The notes below the pieces were generated by a model. That model had not been told where the DNA came from. It worked only from the letters and a program-made list of their open reading frames with translations, and searched no databases. This document shows, piece by piece, positions 57,937 to 64,000 of a stretch of DNA of 64,000 nt. Source of the DNA: Ga0077527 sp964433345 (GTDB taxonomy: Bacteria > Pseudomonadota > Gammaproteobacteria > Burkholderiales > SG8-41). Location of the stretch: the NCBI GenBank assembly GCA_964433345.1, contig CAYSQJ010000001.1, forward strand, positions 372,001 to 436,000, read 5' to 3'. A program made the translations under genes and the position numbers. How positions within the stretch are numbered: the first letter of the stretch is position 1; the number at the start of each line of letters is the position of its first letter.

Positions 57937-58812
57937 GTGAAGGTCGATCTGAAGCAGGTGGAAGAAGCGTGCAAGGAGCTTTATATCCGTGCACTGAAAA
58001 TGTTGCCCCCGGACATCAAGCAGGGTTTTCAGCGGCTCGATCGCGCCGAAACCAATGCCACCGGCAAGGCCATCCTCGGCACCATGATCCGCAACATCAC
58101 CGTCGCCGAGGACAATACCAACCTGCTGTGCCAGGACACCGGTATTCCGATTTACAACGTGGTCATCGGCGCCAATGTCGTGGTGGACGGCCACGCGCTG
58201 AAGCAGGCGATCATCAGCGGCTGTGCCCGTGCGACAAAGGAGCATCCGCTGCGCTCATCGGTGGTGCACCCGACCACGCGCAAGAACGAGCACACCTCGG
58301 GTGGCCGTCATGTGCCGGTGATCAACATCGATTTCGCGCCGGAGGCCGATACGCTGTCGATCGAGATGATTCCCAAGGGTTCGGGATCGGAAAACAATTC
58401 GTGGCTGAAAATGGCGATTCCCGCCGACGGTATCGATGCGATCAAGACCTTTGTCATTGACTGCGTGCTCGAGGCCGGCGGCAAAAGCTGTCCGCCGGTG
58501 ATCGTCGGCGTCGGCGTCGGCGGTACGGCCGACCTCTGTGTGCATTTGTCGAAAGTCGCGGCGACGCGGCCGCTGGGCAGCGTCTGTGCCGATCCTGAGG
58601 GCGCCAAGCTGGAGACTGAACTCAGCGCCGTGGTCAACAAGCTCGGCGTCGGCGCGCAGGGCCTGGGCGGCGACTCGACCGCGTTTGCGGTGCATGTCGA
58701 AACCGCGGCCACCCACATCACGATGAACCCGGTCGCGGTCAACATGCAGTGCCATTCGGCGCGGCGCGCGCGGGCGACGTTCACGCCGCAAGGCTTGGCG
58801 TACGGCTATTAG
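57937..58812 (+). CDS. Class I fumarase/tartrate dehydratase alpha subunit
   Basis: About 291 residues from GTG 57937, with GAGGTGG 7 bases upstream; an ATG at 57895 would add 14 poorly conserved residues. The three Fe-S cysteines are in LLCQDTGIPIYN near residue 66, KSCPPVIVGVGVGGTAD near 186 and NMQCHSARRA near 270. With the following gene it forms a two-subunit iron-sulfur hydro-lyase of the FumA/TtdA type. It may hydrate fumarate, mesaconate or a sulfonated analogue, or dehydrate tartrate. Sequence alone does not choose. Confidence 0.85.
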   Translation: MKVDLKQVEEACKELYIRALKMLPPDIKQGFQRLDRAETNATGKAILGTMIRNITVAEDNTNLLCQDTGIPIYNVVIGANVVVDGHALKQAIISGCARATKEHPLRSSVVHPTTRKNEHTSGGRHVPVINIDFAPEADTLSIEMIPKGSGSENNSWLKMAIPADGIDAIKTFVIDCVLEAGGKSCPPVIVGVGVGGTADLCVHLSKVAATRPLGSVCADPEGAKLETELSAVVNKLGVGAQGLGGDSTAFAVHVETAATHITMNPVAVNMQCHSARRARATFTPQGLAYGY

Positions 58813-58821
58813 GATACGGAC

Positions 58822-59433
58822 ATGGCCCATTACGAATTCAACATGCCGGTGAGCGAAGAGCAGGTGCGCAAGCTGCGCATCAACGACACCGTCACGCTGC
58901 AGCAGACGCTCTACGGCATCCGCGATGCGACGCTGATCCACATGTTCGATCACGGTCGCAAAACGCGTTTTGACCTCAACGGTCATGCCGTGATCCACAC
59001 CGCACCCAATGTCAAATGGGTCGGCGAAACCGAGGCGCACCCGTCGGGTTATGCGCCGATCTGCATCGGCACCACCACCAGCGCACGCATGGAGCGCTTC
59101 ACGCAGCCGCTGATGGCGCAGTACGGCGTGCGCATTGTCATTGGCAAGGGCGGGCTGTTTGCGTCCTCGGCCAAAGCCTTCAGCGAAATCGGCGGTGTTT
59201 ACCTGGCGATCATCGGCGGCACTGCAGCACTGGAGACCACCTGGATCGAGCAGATCGAGGAGGTTGACCTTGATGATCTCAATCCGGAATCGCTGTGGAA
59301 GTTCCGCATCAGGAATTTCGGCCCGTTGCTGGTGGCGATGGACAGCCACGGCGGCAGCCTCTATACGGCAGTCAATGCCGCAGCCAAAGACCAGCGCGCG
59401 GGAGTGCTGGCTGCCCTCGGCATCAAAAGTTAG
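58822..59433 (+). CDS. Class I fumarase/tartrate dehydratase beta subunit
   Basis: 203 residues. Core pieces are LRINDTVTLQQTLYGIRDATLIHMF, APICIGTTTSARMERFTQPLM, and VIGKGGLFASSAKAFSEIGGVYLAIIGGTAAL near residue 108, all characteristic of the beta (FumA C-terminal/TtdB) domain. It is 9 bases after the alpha subunit and 6 bases before the flavoprotein gene, so the three are surely co-expressed. It completes the hydro-lyase. Confidence 0.88.
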   Translation: MAHYEFNMPVSEEQVRKLRINDTVTLQQTLYGIRDATLIHMFDHGRKTRFDLNGHAVIHTAPNVKWVGETEAHPSGYAPICIGTTTSARMERFTQPLMAQYGVRIVIGKGGLFASSAKAFSEIGGVYLAIIGGTAALETTWIEQIEEVDLDDLNPESLWKFRIRNFGPLLVAMDSHGGSLYTAVNAAAKDQRAGVLAALGIKS

Positions 59434-59439
59434 GTATCC

Positions 59440-61158
59440 ATGAAAACCATCCAGACCGATATCCTGATCCTCGGGTCCGGCGGCGCCGGGCTGTTCGCCG
59501 CGCTGCATGCGCACCAGCACAATCCGCAGTTGTCCATTACCGTTGCCGTGAAGGGCCTGCTCGGCAAGACCGGCTGCACGCGCATGGTGCAGGGCGGCTA
59601 CAACGTGGCATTGGCTGCGGGGGACTCCGTCGAGCGCCATTTCATGGATACCATCGAGGGCGGCAAGTGGCTGCCCGACCAGGATCTGGCCTGGACGCTG
59701 GTGGAGACCGCGGTGGAGCGCATCCACGAGCTCGAAAACGAGCTCGGCTGCTTCTTCGACCGCAATCCCGACGGCACCATTCACCAGAAGGCTTTCGCGG
59801 GACAGACCTTCGACCGCACCGTGCACAAGGGCGACCTCACCGGTATCGAGATCATCAATCGCCTGGCCGAGCAGGTCTGGGCCCGCGGCATCGACCGCCT
59901 GGAAGAGCACCGGGCGGTGGAATTCATCCGCAACAAGGCCGGCGACGCAATCTCCGGCGTGCTGATGATCGACATGCGCAGCGGCGAATTCGTGTTCGTG
60001 CAGGCGCAGGCGGTGCTGCTTGCCACCGGCGGCGGACCGACGATGTACAAATTCCATACGCCCAGCGGTGACAAGAGCTGCGACGGCATGGCGATGGCGC
60101 TGCGCGGCGGGCTGATGCTGCGCGACATGGAAATGGTGCAGTTTCACCCGACCGGCCTGATTGCCGGTTCCGACACCCGCATCACCGGCACCATCATCGA
60201 GGAGGGATTGCGCGGTGCCGGCGGCTACCTGCTCAACGGCGCCGGTGAGCGTTTCATGCACAACTACGACCCGCGCAACGAGCGGGCAACGCGCGACATC
60301 GTCAGCCGCGGCATGTACGAGGAAATGCGCGCGGGGCGGGTCAACAAGAACGGCGGCCTTTACATCACCATGAAGCACCTCGACCCGGTGATGGTGCGCA
60401 AGGAATTCAAGGGCATGGTGGAACGCTGCGCCGACTGCGGCTTTGATCTGGTCAGCGGCCTGGTTGACGTGGTGCCCACCGCCCATTACATGATGGGCGG
60501 CGTGGTGTTCAAGGCCGATTGCACCACCGATCTGCCCGGACTGTTTGTTGCCGGCGAGGATTCCGGCGGCGTGCATGGCGCCAACCGCCTCGGCGGCAAT
60601 GGCGTGGCCAATTCCACGGTGTTTGGCGGCATCGCCGGCGATGTGATGCCGGGCTGGGTCAAGGCGAACGGCGAGTTCCGCGCACCGGACCAGGAGGCGA
60701 TCGATGCCGCGGTGGCGCGCTGCCGGGCGCCGCTGACGCGCAAGGGCGGCGACATCAATGCCATTCGCGAAGAGCTTTACAAGGTCATGTGGGATGACGT
60801 CGGCATCATTCGCGATGCGGCGTCGTTGAACAGGGCTGAAGATCAGCTGGACGAGCTGGATGCAAGGCTGGATTCCACCGGTGTCGAAGGTTCGACGCTG
60901 GCCTACAACCTGACCTGGCATGACTGGATGAACCTGAAGAACCTGGTCCTGGTGTCGAAGTCGATCCGTTTTGCCGCGATGGCGCGCGAGGATTCGCGCG
61001 GTTCGCATTTCCGCGCTGATTTCCCCGACGTGCGCGATCTCGAGAACTCGCGTTTCACCTGTGTCGGCTGGAGTGACGGACGCTTCAACAGTGAAACCCG
61101 GCCGGTGCATTTCACCCGCGTCAAGCCCGGACAGTCCCTGATTACCGCGGCCGCCTGA
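59440..61158 (+). CDS. SdhA/FrdA-like flavoprotein subunit lacking the FAD-linking His
   Basis: 572 residues. DILILGSGGAGLFAALHAHQ at residues 7-26 is the FAD loop. Substrate residues of the SDH/FRD family are kept: QFHPTG near 233, EEGLRG, RDIVSRG near 288, PTAHYMMGGV near 347, and VHGANRLGGNGVANS near 384. The position of the covalent FAD His (SHTVAAQGG in SdhA) reads GCTRMVQGG, with Cys46 in place of His. FAD may therefore be non-covalent and its potential different. It likely works with the iron-sulfur and membrane subunits at 53924-55382, oxidising or reducing a succinate-like acid. Confidence 0.85.
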   Translation: MKTIQTDILILGSGGAGLFAALHAHQHNPQLSITVAVKGLLGKTGCTRMVQGGYNVALAAGDSVERHFMDTIEGGKWLPDQDLAWTLVETAVERIHELENELGCFFDRNPDGTIHQKAFAGQTFDRTVHKGDLTGIEIINRLAEQVWARGIDRLEEHRAVEFIRNKAGDAISGVLMIDMRSGEFVFVQAQAVLLATGGGPTMYKFHTPSGDKSCDGMAMALRGGLMLRDMEMVQFHPTGLIAGSDTRITGTIIEEGLRGAGGYLLNGAGERFMHNYDPRNERATRDIVSRGMYEEMRAGRVNKNGGLYITMKHLDPVMVRKEFKGMVERCADCGFDLVSGLVDVVPTAHYMMGGVVFKADCTTDLPGLFVAGEDSGGVHGANRLGGNGVANSTVFGGIAGDVMPGWVKANGEFRAPDQEAIDAAVARCRAPLTRKGGDINAIREELYKVMWDDVGIIRDAASLNRAEDQLDELDARLDSTGVEGSTLAYNLTWHDWMNLKNLVLVSKSIRFAAMAREDSRGSHFRADFPDVRDLENSRFTCVGWSDGRFNSETRPVHFTRVKPGQSLITAAA

Positions 61159-61252
61159 GCGGTTGCCGTCCCTTCGTTTGATTTTTTTTCGGGGCCGCGA
61201 GAGACTCGCGGTCCGCGACCTTTTCGCTTGTCCGAGCACACCAGGAGGATTC

Positions 61253-62230
61253 ATGTCCCGTCCCGCCCTTGCAATTTGCAGCGCCTGTGCGATTGTGCTG
61301 TCAATGGCCGCGGCGCTGCCCGCGACCGCGCAGGAATACCCGACCCGCGCCGTGCGCATGGTGCTGCCCTTTCCGGCGGGCGGCGGCAGCGACCTGGTAG
61401 CGCGCATCATCGCGCAGAAGTTCTCGCAGCAACTTGGCCAGCAGGTGGTGGTCGACAACCGCGCGGGTGCCAGCGGCAACATTGCCGCCGACATCGTGGC
61501 GAAGGCGCCGGCTGATGGCTATACGGTGTTTTTTGCGAATTCTTCGATCGCCATCAGCCCCGCGATCTACAAGAAGCTGAGCTACGATCCGGTCAAGGAC
61601 TTCGCCGCCGTGTCGATGGCTTCCTCCTACCCCTTTGCGCTGGTGGCGCACCCCGCGCTGCCGGTGAAAAGCGTCAAGGACCTGGTGGCGCTGGCGAAGG
61701 CCAAGCCGAATTCCCTTGATTATTCCTCCGCCGGAAACGGCACCATGTCGCACATGGCGATGGAGATGCTGCGCGTGAAGACCGGCACCCGCATTACCCA
61801 CCTGCCGTACAAGGGCGCGGCGCCGGCCTCGGTGGCGCTGCTGACGGGCGAATCGCAGGTCGCATTTGTCGTGATGCCGGTGGCAGCACCGCATATCCGC
61901 AACAACCGCCTGCGCGGGCTCGGTGTCGCCGACAAGGTGCGTTCCGCGGTCGTTCCGGAATTGCCGACGATGATCGAGGCGGGCGTCAAGGACCACATTG
62001 CATTGCAGTGGAACGGCCTGCTGGTCCCTGCAAAAACCCCGCAGGCGGTCCAGGACAAACTGTACCGGGAGTGGGTGGCGGCAGTGAAGTCCCCGGAAGT
62101 GTCGAAGCGCATCCGGGCCGAGGGCGCCGAGCCCAGCGGCAACACGCCAGCCGAGTTTTCCGCGTTTTTCCGGTCGGAGCTCAGCAAGTGGGCGGATGTC
62201 GCGAAGCAGTCCGGCACCACTGTGGATTGA
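61253..62230 (+). CDS. Second Bug-family tripartite tricarboxylate transporter receptor
   Basis: 325 residues with a signal peptide (ICSACAIVLSMAAALPATAQ). AVRMVLPFPAGGGSDLVARIIAQKF, VDNRAGASGNIAADIVAKAPADGYTV and THLPYKGAAPASVALLTGE are the Bug motifs. It differs clearly from the first receptor in the middle and end, so it is not a recent copy and may bind a different ligand. AGGAGG precedes the ATG. A GC hairpin (61192-61214) lies in its leader. It is followed 10 bases later by the Ldh_2 gene. Confidence 0.92.
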   Translation: MSRPALAICSACAIVLSMAAALPATAQEYPTRAVRMVLPFPAGGGSDLVARIIAQKFSQQLGQQVVVDNRAGASGNIAADIVAKAPADGYTVFFANSSIAISPAIYKKLSYDPVKDFAAVSMASSYPFALVAHPALPVKSVKDLVALAKAKPNSLDYSSAGNGTMSHMAMEMLRVKTGTRITHLPYKGAAPASVALLTGESQVAFVVMPVAAPHIRNNRLRGLGVADKVRSAVVPELPTMIEAGVKDHIALQWNGLLVPAKTPQAVQDKLYREWVAAVKSPEVSKRIRAEGAEPSGNTPAEFSAFFRSELSKWADVAKQSGTTVD

Positions 62231-62240
62231 GCATGCTGCC

Positions 62241-63254
62241 ATGCCGACGCTGACCATTGCAGAACTGACCGACCTTGCCGCCCGGGCACTCAAGCGCGCC
62301 GGCGCATCCAGGGCGATGGCGCAATGCACCGCTGATGCGCTGGTCGCCGCCGAGGCCGAGGGCTTGTCCGGGCACGGACTGTCCCGCGTCGCGCTCTACG
62401 CGCAGCACCTGCGCGAAGGCCGCGCCGACGGCAAGGCGAAACCGAAAATCGCACGCAAGGCCGGCGCGACCTGCCTGATCGATGCCGGTGGCGGACTTGC
62501 ATTTCCCGCAGCCGCACTGGCAGTGGGTGAAGTCATCAAGCGCGCGCGGCGTTACGGCATCGCCTTCGCCGGCGTCACCAACAGCCACCATTTCGGTGCG
62601 GCCGCCTATCACCTCGCGCCGATCGCCGGGGCGGGCATGGCCGGCATTGCACTGACCAACTCCCCGGCGGCGATCAATGCCTGGGGCGGCAAGCGGGCGT
62701 ACTTCGGAACCAATCCGATCGCGGCAATCTTTCCGCGCCGGGACGCCGCACCGATCGTTGTCGACTTGTCGCTGACCGAAGTGACACGCGGCAAGATCAT
62801 GCTGATGGCGAAAGAGAACAAGCCGATACCGCTGGGCTGGGCGGTCGACCGCGACGGCAATCCGACGACCAGCGCGCAGGCGGCGCTGACCGGTAGCCTT
62901 GCCGCGATCGGCGGCGTCAAGGGCACTGCACTGGCACTGATGGTCGAGGCGCTGTGCGTGGCACTGACCGGTGCGGCGCTAAGCCATGAGAACGATTCGT
63001 ACTTCGAACCCGGCAACAAGCCGCGCATCGGCCATGCGCTGATCGCGATCGATCCGTGCGCGCTGGCCGGAGCGGACAGCTATTTCGGGCGCATCGAGGA
63101 CATGGTGGCGGGCATGCTCGCTGACGAGGACGTGCGCCTGCCGGGCGCGCGGCGGCAGGCAGCCGTGGCGAAGGCGCAGTCCGAAGGCATTGCCATTGCC
63201 GATGCGCTGCACCTCGAACTGCGCAAACTCGCCGGCCGCAGTCGCTCGGCATGA
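62241..63254 (+). CDS. Ldh_2 family malate/sulfolactate dehydrogenase (ComC-like)
   Basis: 337 residues. The NAD(P)-binding Ldh_2 fold is recognised by AEAEGLSGHGLSRVALYAQHLREG, GVTNSHHFGAAAYHLAPIAGAG near residue 112 (catalytic His), WGGKRAYFGTNPIAAIFPR and GGVKGTALALMVEALCVALTG near residue 227. The family includes (R)-sulfolactate dehydrogenase ComC, malate and ureidoglycolate dehydrogenases. Next to a SuyAB-like lyase the sulfolactate/sulfopyruvate reaction is the most telling possibility. It ends the accessory cluster. Confidence 0.82.
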   Translation: MPTLTIAELTDLAARALKRAGASRAMAQCTADALVAAEAEGLSGHGLSRVALYAQHLREGRADGKAKPKIARKAGATCLIDAGGGLAFPAAALAVGEVIKRARRYGIAFAGVTNSHHFGAAAYHLAPIAGAGMAGIALTNSPAAINAWGGKRAYFGTNPIAAIFPRRDAAPIVVDLSLTEVTRGKIMLMAKENKPIPLGWAVDRDGNPTTSAQAALTGSLAAIGGVKGTALALMVEALCVALTGAALSHENDSYFEPGNKPRIGHALIAIDPCALAGADSYFGRIEDMVAGMLADEDVRLPGARRQAAVAKAQSEGIAIADALHLELRKLAGRSRSA

Positions 63255-63257
63255 ATC

Positions 63258-63280
63258 TATAAGTATTTGATTTTAAACAT
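63258..63280 (-). promoter_or_regulatory. IHF-like AT-rich site between the Ldh_2 gene and recQ
   Basis: On the minus strand it contains AATCAAATACTTA, an exact match to WATCAANNNNTTR, with ATGTTTAAAA on its 5' side. It lies in the 82-base spacer, directly after the Ldh_2 stop. Confidence 0.4.
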
Positions 63281-63336
63281 TATTTTGTAATTCGTCGGGC
63301 CAGGACCTTGTCCCGGCGCGGCGCATTGCCGCGCTG

Positions 63337-64000
63337 ATGAATGACACCGTCGAAGCCCGCGCCCTGCAGCTGCTGAATCGCGTATTCGGTCATCCCGAAT
63401 TTCGCGGCGCGCAGGCCGACATCGTGCAGCATGTCGCCGGCGGCGGTGACGCGCTGGTGTTGATGCCCACCGGCGGCGGCAAGTCGCTCTGTTACCAGTT
63501 GCCGGCACTGCTGCGCGCGGGCACGGCGCTGGTGGTGTCGCCGTTGATCGCGTTGATGCAGGACCAGGTCGCGGCGCTGAAGCAGCTCGGCGTGCGCGCC
63601 GCCTTTCTCAACTCGACGCTCGACGGCCGCGAGGTCAACGCCTGCGAGAAGGCACTGCGCAACGGCGAACTGGACCTGCTCTATGTCGCGCCCGAGCGGC
63701 TGATGATGCCGCGCATGCAGGAATGCCTGGCCGATTCGGAACTTGCACTGTTCGCCATCGACGAGGCGCACTGCGTGTCGCAATGGGGACACGATTTCCG
63801 TCCGGAATACCTGCAGCTGTCGGTGCTGCATGAACGTTTTCCGAGGGTGCCGCGCATCGCGCTGACGGCGACGGCCGATCCGCAGACCCGCGAGGAAATC
63901 ATCCGGCGGCTCGCGCTCGATGAAGCCCGGGTGTTCATCTCCAGCTTCGACCGGCCGAACATCCGCTACACCATTGTCGACAAGCAGGATGCACGCGCGC
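63337..64000 (+). CDS. recQ: ATP-dependent DNA helicase RecQ, N-terminal part
   Basis: About 221 residues before the window ends. FGHPEFRGAQADIVQHVAGGGD leads into Walker A LMPTGGGKSLCYQLPAL near residue 45; VVSPLIALMQDQV, FLNSTL, LLYVAPERL, DEAHCVSQWGHDFRPEY near residue 147 and ALTATADPQTREEI follow. It unwinds DNA 3'-5' in recombination repair. ATG 63337 lies 82 bases after the previous gene. The remaining helicase and HRDC domains should lie downstream. Confidence 0.95.
   Translation, partial: MNDTVEARALQLLNRVFGHPEFRGAQADIVQHVAGGGDALVLMPTGGGKSLCYQLPALLRAGTALVVSPLIALMQDQVAALKQLGVRAAFLNSTLDGREVNACEKALRNGELDLLYVAPERLMMPRMQECLADSELALFAIDEAHCVSQWGHDFRPEYLQLSVLHERFPRVPRIALTATADPQTREEIIRRLALDEARVFISSFDRPNIRYTIVDKQDARA

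Noticed and set aside
53924..61158. Reading the Sdh-like and fumarase genes as the housekeeping TCA enzymes
   Set aside because: The order is split, the FAD-linking His is missing, the iron-sulfur motif departs from CREGICGSC, and the genes are embedded with transport and sulfur genes. A genome-wide check would settle this.
61192..61214. Hairpin near a T-run after the flavoprotein gene, considered as a terminator
   Set aside because: The T-run precedes the stem instead of following it, so it does not fit an intrinsic terminator on the plus strand.
58255..61494. A very long open frame (about 1079 codons) on the minus strand
   Set aside because: It lies antisense to the fumarase, flavoprotein and Bug genes, all with clear family motifs; its translation is His/Arg/Ala-rich with no recognisable domain, as expected for the shadow of GC-rich genes.
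1..64000. Search by eye for tRNA genes, CRISPR arrays, insertion sequences and phage genes
   Set aside because: No cloverleaf with TTCRANNC-type arm, no regular repeat-spacer pattern, and no transposase, integrase or phage-like protein was found.

Overview
The window is 64 kb of GC-rich, densely coding bacterial DNA that reads as a betaproteobacterial chromosome (Burkholderiales/Nitrosomonadales-like). The clues are two Bug-type solute receptors, a DciA-like protein, a PilC-PilD-CoaE-ZapD-YacG cluster, an mraZ-to-lpxC division cluster that carries murB between murC and ddlB, and a class A RNase P RNA. Most genes overlap by 1-4 bases (ATGA, GTGA), so translational coupling is the rule. I saw no tRNA, rRNA, insertion sequence, prophage or CRISPR array.

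Layout. 1-4977: an operon for fatty-acid modification and redox stress (DUF1365, Cfa-family methyltransferase, chalcone-isomerase-like protein, MFS carrier, DUF3833 lipoprotein, SDR, NTF2-like). 5005-7624 (minus): dolP, diaA/gmhA, yraN, lpoA. 7616-10751: rsmI, pyrC, a ChaC-like cyclotransferase and an enlarged rnpB. 10979-29767: the whole dcw cluster behind a good sigma-70 promoter with a three-repeat MraZ box. 29809-37386: a small membrane protein, DciA-like protein, M23 peptidase, secA, argJ, DUF815 ATPase and a Nudix-ThiE fusion. 37383-43514 (minus): yacG, zapD, coaE, pilD, pilC, a CorC/HlyC-type protein and a CcsA-like protein. 43559-48009: ffh, a nitroreductase, and rpsP-rimM-trmD-rplS ended by a strong terminator. 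48044-49720: a helical-repeat exported protein of unknown role.

49724-63254 is the accessory part and the most interesting. A GntR/UTRA regulator is divergent from a two-gene UxaA-family lyase that looks like (2R)-sulfolactate sulfo-lyase (SuyAB). These are followed by a thiamine-diphosphate enzyme, SdhB-SdhC-SdhD-like proteins, a sulfatase, a Bug receptor, a two-subunit class I fumarase, an SdhA-like flavoprotein without the usual FAD-linking His, a second Bug receptor and an Ldh_2/ComC-type dehydrogenase. Read together these are a dehydrogenase, a hydratase, a hydroxy-acid dehydrogenase, a decarboxylase and a sulfite-eliminating lyase. That would suit a sulfonated succinate analogue such as 3-sulfopropionate, going through sulfoacrylate, sulfolactate and pyruvate plus sulfite. 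The pathway is an inference; the families are visible in the sequence. recQ begins at 63337 and runs off the window.

A family of AT-rich elements of about 23 bp resembling IHF sites (an A-tract followed by AATCAANNNNTTR or a near match) recurs in spacers across the window.
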